64,000 bases of DNA, from NCBI RefSeq assembly GCF_026914265.1, contig NC_069138.1, forward strand, positions 26,317,262 to 26,381,261, read 5' to 3'. Source of the DNA: Mya arenaria (lineage: Eukaryota; Mollusca; Bivalvia; Myida; Myidae). Below the pieces are notes generated by a model. It saw only the letters and a program-made list of their open reading frames with translations. It made no database searches and was not told the origin of the DNA. Below are positions 23,201 through 32,580 of the stretch, in pieces; position 1 is the first letter of the stretch; the number at the start of each line of letters is the position of its first letter. The position numbers and the translations under genes were made by a program.

Positions 23201-25930
23201 ACTAAATTTCATGTGGAGGGAGGGATTTAGGAAGGGAGAACATGGAGGGAGGGTGAGAGCCAGAAAGAGACTCCTGTAACACTAAAACAGTACCTTATCG
23301 CTCATATGTTGTTCCAGACTGCAGTCTATACAAATGATCTGGCCAGTCTTCATGCCTTCCTCGCACCGTTTTCTCATTTCTTCCCGAGACAGGGATGGTT
23401 CTGAACCTACAAATATTAAACCCGAGGATTAAAGTACTATTTAGTAGAAATGTTTCTTATGGTCTCTTTATCATACCATCTTCAATACAGATGATCTGCC
23501 CAGTCTCCATGCCTTCCTCACACCATTCAGTTGTATAACAGTAGTTAATTATTTGGTTTGGTCAAAGTATATTCATTATTTATTGGTCAATATTTACCAA
23601 ATAATTACTGTTAACCAATCAAATAATTTAAATATTTAAGTATGCAAATGAACCAAAAGATAACCAGTGGACTATTTTACCAAGTTTTATACAATTGGCT
23701 ACAGCTTTGTATCACCATTGTGTTATGGAATTTAAGTCTTAGTAGTATTTTACTGAGAACTACATTTTACACTTGTGCTCCCTTGGAGTGAGATAATAAT
23801 ACAACAACTCCCATGTTTTCTTTTAAAGCTAAATGACAGGGTTTGTCTATGTTTTTAAACTATTTGTCTTCTACTCTATAATACTCTTCTCTTTAAAAGG
23901 GCGTTCTCAACTTTGGCGATCTCATTTGTATATAGCCTTTAAGGAATTAACGAGCTGAATTAAGCCTCTTGAAAGCTTCTCATTACCTAATTGCCTACCG
24001 GTAATCATAAAAAGTGCAGACAAAAATATGAAGTATGATAATCTTCAACAGTTGTTCTAAACAAACAAATAACATTCAAAACATGACAACTCTTGTTTAA
24101 ATGTTGATATTTTAAATAAAACCATATCAGAGGCACTGTGTACAGTGGTTTAATGGATATGGTCCCAGGACGGAGACCCACAGTACCCAGCAGTGCGTTC
24201 AGTAAGGCGAGCGTTAACAAAACGCTCGCAAACATTTTGTTTTGTATCTCTGTTGCAGCGCAGTGCATAAACTGCAACTGGGGAACCAAACGGCAAATGT
24301 TTGCGGCAAACATCTTTACTGAACACACTGCTGGTTCCAATCCTTGTGGTCAGAATATTAATATACCCTACCTGCATCTTGCTTGTGTTCTCTATTATGC
24401 TGATTTTCCTCTTGTGTCCTTCTCTTCCTCATCTTCCTCTGTCACATCATCCTGTCACTTAATCATTTCCTCAATCCTCATGGTGTATTAAATATACCCT
24501 ACCTGCCCTTTTCCCTGATCCTCTGTTTTCTCTCAATTTTCTTTTTCTTTCAAATCTCCCTATGTCACTGAATTATCTAAATGTGTAATGAATATACCCT
24601 ACCTGCATCTTGTCCCTGTTCTCTGATCCGTTCTTTTCTTTCTAGTTTTTTTCTCTTCCTCATCTCCTTCTGTCGCTGTATCATCTCCGCATGGCGCTGC
24701 CTTTTTCTCTCAGACCTCTAAAATATATGGCAAACTAAGATGTACAAACACTCGCCAGGCCTTTCATTATTATGGTAAAGGTAAACTTTACGTGGTAATG
24801 ATGAACATGTAACACAAGCTCTGTTTGTACATACTTTTTACCACTACTCAGTACTGGGTGAAAACCATTACTTATCATTGAGGAAGCATTGAGTAGGGAT
24901 TAAACCAGGACCCTCGGATCCAGAGTCTGATATGCTTAACCACTCTGCCATCGCCACCACTGATAGATAATGGATGATAATAACAACACAGGATGGTCCA
25001 GGTACATATATAGTAAGTGCATGTATATGTATCTTATCATAATATAAAATTACATTAGTAAGTAGAAAAACAACAACAAATTCAATATTCAGTCAAACCC
25101 TGTTGGCTCGAACTCACTTGGCTCGAATTTCTCGTTGGCTCAAACTAGACGTAGATGACCGATTTCCTTATACTAAATGTTTAGAATCCCACTTGGTTCG
25201 AATTTCTGAGGCTCGAGATAATTTTGCCGGTTCCTGGGAATTCGAGCTAACAGGGTTTGACTGTAGGTAAATTACAGGTGGGCGTTTTGGTTTTGAGTAA
25301 TCCTCTCCATTACGGTCGGCTGAACACTGAATGTATTTTTCTTGATGTGCTGTTTCTGGTATTTCTTGGATTTCGTATTCAGGTTGCATTGGAAGGGCTT
25401 CGGCCATCTGAAATATGACAGACTTTTTTATATAACAATATTGTGTTGTAAATTTGAAAAATATCAATATTTTAAAATTATAAAATAATCATCTTCATTT
25501 AAATACAACTTAATTTAAACTTTAATATCTATACACGTCTCAGCCACTTAACTTAAAATAAAATCTCCATTTTACACTTTCACAGTTTAAAACTGGTTGC
25601 ATTAATTCAGTACAAATAAACCAACTTGAAATGTTAAAACTTGCGTGAACAAAAATAAAACTAAGATATCGGCTGCATTGGTGGCGGTTCTTTTATCAAT
25701 AGCCTATTGTATAAAATTGGTTTTATAGTTATGTCAGAACCAAATTTCTAAGTGAGAAGAGATAATTACTATAACTAGAAATTAATATAATAGATTACAG
25801 GTGGGTGCTTCAATTTTGTGCGATCCTCTCCATTATGGTGAGCCGTACTATGAATGTCCTTCTCTGGATCTGCAGTTTCTTCGACTGTTTGGTATTCGTA
25901 TTCAGGTTTCATTGGAAGGGCGTCGGCCAT
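11253..25930 (-). CDS. trmt10b: tRNA (guanine-9) N1-methyltransferase, TRMT10B type, seven exons
   Basis: Exons (minus strand, high to low): 25799-25930 or its duplicate 25276-25407; 24603-24717; 23294-23406; 18342-18494; 17933-18079; 14804-14921; 11253-11356. With one copy of exon 1, all phases agree and give 882 nt, 293 aa (human TRMT10B about 316). A SPOUT-fold methyltransferase that methylates N1 of the purine at tRNA position 9 using SAM. Visible: Lys/Arg-rich helix (exon 2), DCSLEQHMSDK, then QVGRLYGSNRR (exon 4), FPLERVVYLSPDS and YVIGGLVDES (exon 5, the knot core), ARLPIVENM and VLAVNQ-V-FDIL (exons 6-7), and a basic tail ending at TGA 11255. The ARLPI and AVNQVFDIL wording favours the B paralogue over A or C. 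Introns hold the 33-bp array, a hAT MITE and SINEs. The 5' UTR is not defined. Confidence 0.92.
11446..12925. repeat. 33-bp diverged tandem array in the last trmt10b intron
   Basis: About 40 units of the form AGTTCAGTCAATCTAGGGGC followed by ATAACTATAAATT, with drift (AAGGCCATAACTATACAATA variants dominate after 12430). The array is broken near 11694-11750 by unrelated sequence. Homogeneous sub-blocks (11940-12140, 12440-12600) suggest repeated local expansion. No ORF. Confidence 0.85.
13619..14040 (-). mobile_element. MITE family A (AGGGACTAGACACC ends), inverted copy
   Basis: Terminal inverted repeats AGGGACTAGACACCAGATG and CATCTGGTGTCTAGCCCCT, flanked by TTAA on both sides. The copies at 42815-43263 and 63159-63594 share the ends and the interior in the opposite orientation. 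TTAA flanks suggest a piggyBac-type target, but because TTAA also continues the inverted repeat, a TA target cannot be excluded. Confidence 0.8.
14041..17932. other. trmt10b introns flanking exon 6: dispersed repeats only
   Basis: Apart from exon 6 (14804-14921), this stretch holds a dispersed bivalve-style repeat near 15640-15720 (GGCTACACCATTTAAAGGGC then CATAATCCAGTCATACTTGG), a CAGGGTG-rich segment at 16430-16740 and a MITE family B copy. No further exon is needed: exon 5 and exon 6 join in phase 0. Confidence 0.5.
16812..17160 (+). mobile_element. MITE family B copy, 3' end diverged
   Basis: Starts TAAACTGACACTAGTATT and follows the family through ATTAAATGACTGAGTCC and CATAAGAACCATTGTTTTC; its right end (TCTCATTTGGGAGTAAT) lacks the final GAGTGCATCTTTAA. 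Same orientation as 4851-5204. Confidence 0.65.
20011..20515 (+). repeat. second nuclear-receptor-motif repeat family
   Basis: About three diverged units with CTACCAAGTTTGAGGTC, TTATTGATCAGAAACCG and AAGGTCACCATGACCTTT. The core GGTCACCATGACC (20193-20205) is a perfect GGTCA-N3-TGACC palindrome; the next unit has CATGGTAACCTTGACC. Different from the 3076-4475 family but built on the same motif. Confidence 0.7.
20585..21553. mobile_element. non-autonomous hAT element with 8-bp target duplication
   Basis: Terminal inverted repeats start TAGGGATGCAAACGAAT on both sides and continue into GAATATTCGAATATTCGATCG blocks. The flanks are an exact 8-bp direct repeat ATGCTTTC at 20577-20584 and 21554-21561, the size used by hAT transposons. 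969 bp, no transposase ORF. It sits in the trmt10b intron between exons 3 and 4. Confidence 0.9.
23478..23530 (-). pseudogene. partial decayed duplicate of trmt10b exon 3
   Basis: Minus strand reads WCEEGMETGQIICIEDG, matching exon 3 (RCEEGMKTGQIICIDCS, 23294-23406) only about 70-110 bases away. The copy lacks both splice ends and the LEQHMSDK part, so it is a truncated exon duplicate. Confidence 0.7.
24367..24590 (-). pseudogene. two decayed tandem copies of trmt10b exon 2
   Basis: The donor edge GCAG|GTAGGGTATATT of exon 2 recurs at about 24370 and in altered form (GGGCAG|GTAGGG) at about 24497. Each is followed (reading up the plus strand) by purine/pyrimidine-skewed sequence matching exon 2, such as TTCTCTTCCTCATCTTCCTCTG against TTCTCTTCCTCATCTCCTTC. 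Neither copy keeps an open frame, so exon 2 is the survivor of a triplication. Confidence 0.7.
24764..24962 (-). mobile_element. tRNA-derived SINE copy
   Basis: Minus strand starts GTGGTGGCGATGGCAGAGTG (A-box region) and has GGTCCTGGTTTAATCCC (B box) 40 bases on, then a non-tRNA body to about 24764. Related to 11049-11182. Confidence 0.65.
25090..25263. mobile_element. pogo/Tigger-like MITE
   Basis: 174 bp with ends CAGTCAAACCCTGTTGGCTC and its inverted match GAGCTAACAGGGTTTGACTG, and internal repeats of GGCTCGAATTTCT. CAG-start ends of this sort belong to pogo/Tigger elements (TA target); the right flank is TA, the left has changed to TT. It lies 12 bases from the donor of trmt10b exon 1 copy a. 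Confidence 0.75.
25276..25407 (-). CDS. trmt10b: duplicated alternative first coding exon of trmt10b (copy a)
   Basis: A 44-codon exon, MAEALPMQPEYEIQEIPE at its start, with its own acceptor (ATATTTCAG|ATG) and donor (CCACCT|GTAATT). Copy b at 25799-25930 has exactly the same length, MADALPMKPEYEYQ at its start, the same acceptor context and donor CCACCT|GTAATC. Both are open and in phase 0, so they look like mutually exclusive first coding exons. Splicing both in series would also stay in frame. Confidence 0.75.
25799..25930 (-). CDS. trmt10b: duplicated alternative first coding exon of trmt10b (copy b)
   Basis: The distal of two tandem 44-codon exons (see 25276-25407). Between the copies the acidic/His content differs (EKDIHSTAHHNGEDRTK against EKYIQCSADRNGEDYSK), while the length and both splice junctions are kept, which suggests selection on at least one of them. 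Confidence 0.75.
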
Positions 25931-26739
25931 CTGAAATATGACAGATTGTTAAATATAACAATATTGAGCATTCATGATAAAAAATGTATGTTGTTAAATA
26001 AACTATAAATTGAACAGCTCAACAATTCTAGTGTCATTTCAAAGTTATTGAACACTTTAATATTTAGATGTATATACATCTTAGTAACTTAACTTGCAAA
26101 AAAAATCTTCAAGATAAAATACCCACTGCAATGGCGGCAACTTGTCTATTAACAGCCGAAAAAACTGGTTTATTGTTTGGTTTGGTTAAAGTTAACCAGA
26201 ATGTTTATTGATTGGTCAATATTGATTCAAAAATTAGTGTTGACCTATCAAATTGCTTTTATAAGCAAACTAGCAAAAACATTACATATTATATAAAGGA
26301 TAACTTCTGCAGTTATATACAATTGACTGCTTGTACATATCTGAATAACTTAATTATATTTATTCTTGTAATCATAGTAGATAAAACTTAACAGAACTGT
26401 TAGTTGAAATAAACATAAATAATTACTGTGGCGGTACTCTGAGGATACAAGGGTTCCAACTAAGGTGTGCTGTCTCTGAAATAGCCATTATACAAAGTAT
26501 TAAGTTCAAGACAGCAAAACAAATAGTCTGTCTCCTTCAAAGTGCTTATAAAGTGATTATTTACACAGCTGAATAAAAAACAAAATACATTACACAAAAA
26601 TAAAATGACATGTAAATGAAATACTTGTAAGCAATTTACCAACAACAGGGAATAGAAGCAGACTTTTGTGTCTGTTTCCCAAGCCTTTTTATATATATTT
26701 ATCTTTTGCATTTGGATTTCCAATCGGCAAAAATGCTGA

Positions 26740-27500
26740 ATTCACACTTCCTGGAGACGTCTGGGGTTCGCATAAGTGAGCAAACCCTTAGATATAGACA
26801 TCATGTTGATAATATATTGGAGCGTGCTGTTCAACCACCTTTGACTCCAAATCACCAAAGACTGAGGTTAGAATTTTCCCAGGTCAAACCCAGTCTCACC
26901 AGACTGGGTTAATTCTTTTTACAGATAAGTCTCAATTCTGTGTTGATCACAATGACGGCCTGAGACTCGTGTGGAGGCTGAAATCTGAGTTGTTCAATGA
27001 TGGTTGTGTCAATCAATAGGTTCTGTGGTTCATCTTGGATGATCTAGGCTGGGATGTCCTATGATGGATTTACAGACTTATATGACTGTGATCCTTAATG
27101 CTTCTTTAACGGGTGTTCATTATCACAACAAAATCTTAGATGAATTTATGAGGCCATATGTTGGTGCACATGGTTGGCAACAAATTCATGCGTATGGATG
27201 ATAATGCTTGCCCACACCGACCTCGGTTCATCAACGCATACCATGAAAGTGACGGTATTTAGCATATTGACGGGCCAACTCATTGCACGACTCAAACCAA
27301 ATAGAGCATGTAGGGAACATCCTCCAGATACAAGTTAGTTTGAGACCCTTCCAACACAGACACAGCTCTGTCAAAGGCACATTAAGGAGAGGTCAAGAAC
27401 CCCCATCCACAAATTAGCACGTCTATTGGCAGCTTATGTTCTAGGTGCAAAAAAGATATGGAAGCTTGTGGAGGGCACATCCGGTATTTACATTATGACA
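26740..27500 (+). pseudogene. decayed Tc1/mariner transposase
   Basis: Broken frames on the plus strand show Tc1 landmarks in order: RYRHHVDNIL, RLRLEFSQ, a TDKSQFCVDHNDG-like catalytic strand near 26930, RVWRLKSE, FMRPYVGAHGWQQIHAYG near 27150, DNACPHRPRFINAYHESDG (the second catalytic block) near 27200, and a C-terminal region to 27500. Several stops and frame changes; no function expected. Plain cut-and-paste DNA transposon, old. Confidence 0.8.
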
Positions 27501-27763
27501 CTTAAGCTGATTTCTACGAAACAGTCTTGTCTGTCAATTGTATTTCCCCACCCATGGACACGGGGGTTTTTTTTGGCAATATTTATATCCTGATTCGGTC
27601 AAGTTCCCAATGGCAAAAAGTTTCTTTTTTCCCAATTTGGAAATAATTAATCCTAATCTTAAGTAAAAAAAACAACATAATTTATTTATATGGCACTGCA
27701 TTCCCCGATTTCTCAAATAAGCCCTCATAATTGTGATATTAGATAAAATAACTTCATACTTAC

Positions 27764-27890
27764 GTTTTATGATGATGTCCGTTCTTTTCTCTAGCGCAGT
27801 TTTAAATGTCATTGGCTCTTTTTTTATACAGCTCCAAAAAGAGCTGGAGCCACTGTTTCGCACTCGTGATTTAAGCCCATCAAATTGTCT
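27764..27890 (-). other. candidate exon, possibly 5' to trmt10b
   Basis: 127 bases with a good acceptor (TATATTTCAG|AGAC) and a perfect donor (AAAC|GTAAGT), open throughout in one frame (RQFDGLKSRVRN at the start). Its phase does not join the ATG exons of trmt10b as coding, so if real it is a 5' UTR exon or belongs to another transcript. Confidence 0.3.
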
Positions 27891-28687
27891 CTGAAATATA
27901 ATTTTCTATAAAGTACTTTTATTATGCAATATGACAGTGTCTCAGAGAAATATAAATAAAGGGGGTAAACAAAGTGAATTGGCACATGCCCCAATGCTCT
28001 TCATGGCGATAATGAAAATCCCCTGGTGTGTCACCCAAATCCCCTAATATTCTAAACAAATCCTCTGTGGAGCTTTTAAAAAATATGGCATGTATGTAAT
28101 ATAATATCCTGGTCCAGATACCTCAGCAGCCCATCTTTGGTGGATGTCTTGTCTGCGTTATTGTATCACTTTGACGTTTGTTTTATTTAAATAACATTTT
28201 AAAGTGATATATTATAATAACAACAAATTAATGTTCTTAAAATAATAATAATAATAATAACTGAGTCTACAATTTTCTTAAAGCATTTGGTAATTTTGAT
28301 GCAGTGATGAGAATTGTATGCATCAGCAAGTGGATCGATCTCTGAGCTTTTTAATCAAACAATTGACTACATGTATTTTAAAGAATTAAAACAAGAGATT
28401 CAACAATGAAAGGCGTTAACAGAGTCAGTGAATATTATGTTGATAATACCAGTGCTATTCATTTTAGTATTATATAAATTATATCCTTTGTAATAATTAT
28501 TTATGAAGAATTTCTCAATTTTGCCAAATTTGACTCAAAAATTCCCAATCTCATGGGTAAAGGTATTAATCCCAAAATACTGAGAAAAACAACATGCGGA
28601 CATGTTTATGTTTTAGAAGTGATCTCGAAAAACAAGGTATCAACCACAAATATTTTTTTCCCAAATTCTATTATAACATATTAAAGT

Positions 28688-29400
28688 ATGACATGTTACG
28701 GCCTGCATATGAACGATGGTGTATGTATACCAAGCCTCCAACATGAAAGTCGCAACACCATTGGTCCAGGACTGGTCATGTGGTGACCCCATAAAGGTCG
28801 ACATGTTTAGACCCCCTTATGAACGATGGTGTATGTATACTACGCCTCCAACATGAAAGTCGCAACACCATTGGTCCAGGACTGGTCATGTGGTGACCCC
28901 ATAAAGGTTGACATGTTTACACCCCCTTATGAACAATGGTGTATGTATACTACGCCTCCAACATGAAAGTCGCAACACCATTGGTCCAGGACTGGTCATG
29001 TGGTGACCTCATAAAGGTTGACATGTTTAGACCCCCTTATGAACAATGGTGTATGTATACTACGCCGCCAAAATGAAAGTCGCAACACCATTGGTCCAGG
29101 ACTGGTCATGTGGTGACCCCATAAAGGTTGACATGTTTACACCCCCTTATGAACGATGGTGTATGTATACTACGCCGCCAACATGAAAGTCGCAACACCA
29201 TTGGTCCAGGACTGGTCATGTGGTGACCCCATAAAGGTTGACATGTTTACACCCCCTTATGAACAATGGTGTATGTATACTACGCCTCCAAGATGAAAGT
29301 CGCAACACCATTGGTCCAGGACTGGTCATGTGGTGACCCCATAAAGGTTGACATGTTTAGACCCCCTTATGAACGATGGTGTATGTATACTACGCCACCA
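28688..29400. repeat. 110-bp satellite, about 6.5 copies
   Basis: GAACGATGGTGTATGTATAC (or GAACAATGG) recurs at 28711, 28821, 28931, 29041, 29151, 29261 and 29371, an exact 110-bp period. Copies are nearly identical except for small variants (GCCTCC/GCCGCC, TTTAGA/TTTACA). Each holds GGTCATGTGGTGACC, an inverted pair of GGTCA half-sites. No ORF. Confidence 0.95.
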
Positions 29401-29435
29401 ACATGAATATCAAAAAGCCATTGGCCTGAGTGAGC

Positions 29436-30112
29436 GGTCCATAGAATTACCGGAATCCCCTTATTACCGGAATCCACCGGAATCTACCATAATCTGATTA
29501 AATTATAAAACATAATCAGCGGTAAACTACCGGAATCCTTGTCACTTTTAGATTAAAACTCTTACTTCATTCTATATTCAAGCATTAACATACTTGAAAT
29601 AGTATTGAAATTTAGTTATTTTAATAATTTTAGTAATTCACAGGGGATTCCGGTAGTTTGGTCATAACATAATTAGCGGTAAACTACCGGAATCCTTGTC
29701 ACTTTTAGATTAAAACTCTTACTTCATTCTATATTCAAGCATTAACATACTTGAAATAGTATTGAAATTTAGTTATTTTAGTAATTCACAGGGGATTCCG
29801 GTAGCTTGGTCAAAACATAATCAGCGGTAAACTACCGGAATCCTTATCCATATTCCTTAAATACAGACTTATACTCATTATAGTCGTTGTATACTGACAT
29901 GAAAACTACCGGAATCCCCGTACCCTTTCAGATAGTATGTACGTACATACGCTCATAATGATATATAATGGATAGTAAATAATTAAAACACCTCCAAACA
30001 CTTATATAAACTAAAACAATATTAAGTTTTAAATTTAAGTTATTTCTCAGGGGATTCCGGTAGATTCCGGTGGATTTTGGTAGTTAGGGAGATTCCGGTA
30101 ATTCTATGTACC
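29436..30112. mobile_element. Mutator-like MITE with 10-bp target duplication
   Basis: Ends GGTCCATAGAATTACCGG and its inverted partner CCGGTAATTCTATGTACC; the inverted similarity extends about 50 bp through ACCGGAATCTACC. Direct repeats CCTGAGTGAG at 29425-29434 and 30113-30122 flank it, with one extra C on the left. A 9-11 bp duplication and GG-start ends fit a Mutator-like origin. The interior is a tandem block of about 150 bp (copies start near 29507, 29663 and 29812), each with CGGTAAACTACCGGAATCC. Confidence 0.85.
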
Positions 30113-30913
30113 CCTGAGTGAGGACATATTGCATCACTTATCTTCATATTGTACCTAAATGGCGTCTATTTTCTTATTCTGATAATTAATGAATCATTTA
30201 TCATAAATAAATTGACAGATGTAAACAGGTTGTTAATGCGATGTTTACGTTACTGTGTTAGTACAATGTAAGGGACGCGATATATGGGATATACGGGTCG
30301 CAGGAAACCATATTCAAGTTCAAGCTTTGCTTTCACCTGATATGGTTGCCTTTGCCCTCTATATCCATATTGGGTCACCTTCTAACCCCGATTATATTAT
30401 ATTTACATGTATAAATAGTACATACATATACAGTATTGGGATTTTTTGTGTGGAGTTGATCATGTTTCAATCATTTTTTGTGTAGCTAACATTTTTTATT
30501 ATTTTTGTCTTGTAGGGAAGATTGACCATATATTGCCAACGTAGCTGCCGCCTGTGGTGAAAGCCTCAATTTAAGAAAAAAATGTGCAAGTGAAAATAAA
30601 TCTTGGTGAAAAGGAAAGTGAAAGTAGATCATAAGAAAGTGAACCTGAATGAAAATATTGAGGTCGACAATTAGAATGAAATTAATAATAAAGCAGACTG
30701 TTTAATATACACACAAAGGCACATGAACAGAGAAGAATACCTGAAAAATGACCCAGCGACGTAACCTTTGACATAAGAGTTCTTGTTCCTGAACGGATGC
30801 TCTTTAATTTAGAGGTTGCCGGTGCTAATGGGTTACACCTCAAGGGAAAGACATCCCACACAGAAATTTTAATGTTATCATACGTTTTTCATTTTTAAAA
30901 AGGTTAAATTATC

Positions 30914-32496
30914 ATGAAAATTATTACTCGTAATGTTTTGCATCAAATGCGACGGATGTCAACCCATGACAATCCTTTTGTAAGTATTTTTTTATATATA
31001 TCAGTGGTGCTAAATTCGGATATGTTAATTCAGATGTTTAAGTAATCTAAATAATCTATGTCAGGTAATTCTTTAGACCTATCGATTACTTAGAGTTGAA
31101 ACAAAGTATCTCAGATTTGTAGGTGCATATTTTACTCTACAAATATATATGTGGTTTTTGGTATATCGATTAATGGTGTTGTTGTTGCCTATATATCAAT
31201 GGTATCAGTGTCAACTTAAATAATCACTTTCATCTTTTGCTATTTTAACTGTGTGCATAAACTCTTTTTAATCTGTTCTAAAACATTCAGTTGTCAATAA
31301 TTACAACCTGTCTGTTTTCAATCAGGAAGTCACACAATTTAGAAACCAGTTCTCCATTAGGCCTAAAAAAAATTACATTTGGTTCGGGTTACCCGACCCT
31401 AGCTACTGAATAGGCGCCGACCCTACTGTTTTTATAGTCAGTTTAAAAAAAAAATTGAAAAACTTAAAAATAAAAATAAAAAATAATAATTCTTTTTAAA
31501 TATGGAGTTTAAAACCTTAAATGGTTATACAGGAGATAACTTTAAAACTATTCTCCAATGATGAAAATGACATTCTTATATAAAGCCTAATAAAAAAAAT
31601 AAAAAAAAATAAAAGCCTACCTACCCTACCTATTTTTGAAAAGGATGTAACCCTAACCAAACAATTTTTTTTAGGCCTTAGCACCAGTTAAAATGTCATC
31701 CACTTCCTTTGCCTGTTATCCTATTGTGATGACTTATTTTTTAAAGCACATACTATTGTGCCATCTGAGAATTTCATGCACAGTTTTTGTCTATTTCTTG
31801 CTTCAGAGTACACACAGTACTTGAAGCAATGGTAAATATAATGTTCCGAAGTTCTGAGACATTACATCTGTCATAGCAGTAACTATATTCAGTAGTGAGT
31901 TTGGCCCAGTGAGCTTTTAGGCATGTACATGTATGTCTGCTCGGTAGTTAGTTTAAGCAATATTTTATTTCATGAAAATATATTGGGACAAAAGTTTATG
32001 TTAAAAAGCATTGGGTATTGGGGCCTTCAGCCTAAAATTTGTCAGGAAAAACACAATGTACGATGACTGTGATATTATGATTAGCATTACTTAAGATTGA
32101 ATGGTTATCTGGTCATATTGTTTGATTATATGTTATTATTTAAAACATCTGCATATCCCTTCTGATTGTTTGCAACACAGCACTAAAACTGGTTGTTTTC
32201 GAAACCAGGGTGTGAAGGATGGTCTGTCAGATCACCAGCAGAAGCTGATGGCCCGTGGTCTGCCACAACGGAGACCTATAGATGGAGTCAAGTCAGTGGT
32301 GGTGGTTGCATCTGGGAAAGGAGGAGTAGGCAAGTCAACAACTGCTGGTGAGTGGTATTCTGAGGCTAAATAAAAACATTGTTGTAAATCTGGTAATCTG
32401 AGTGACACTATTTTTCAGTCCTGACTCTAATTATTTTTTAGTTACCCTGATATATAATTAATTAAAAAAGAGACCTAGTTTATTTTGAGAACAAAC

Positions 32497-32580
<84 letters not shown>

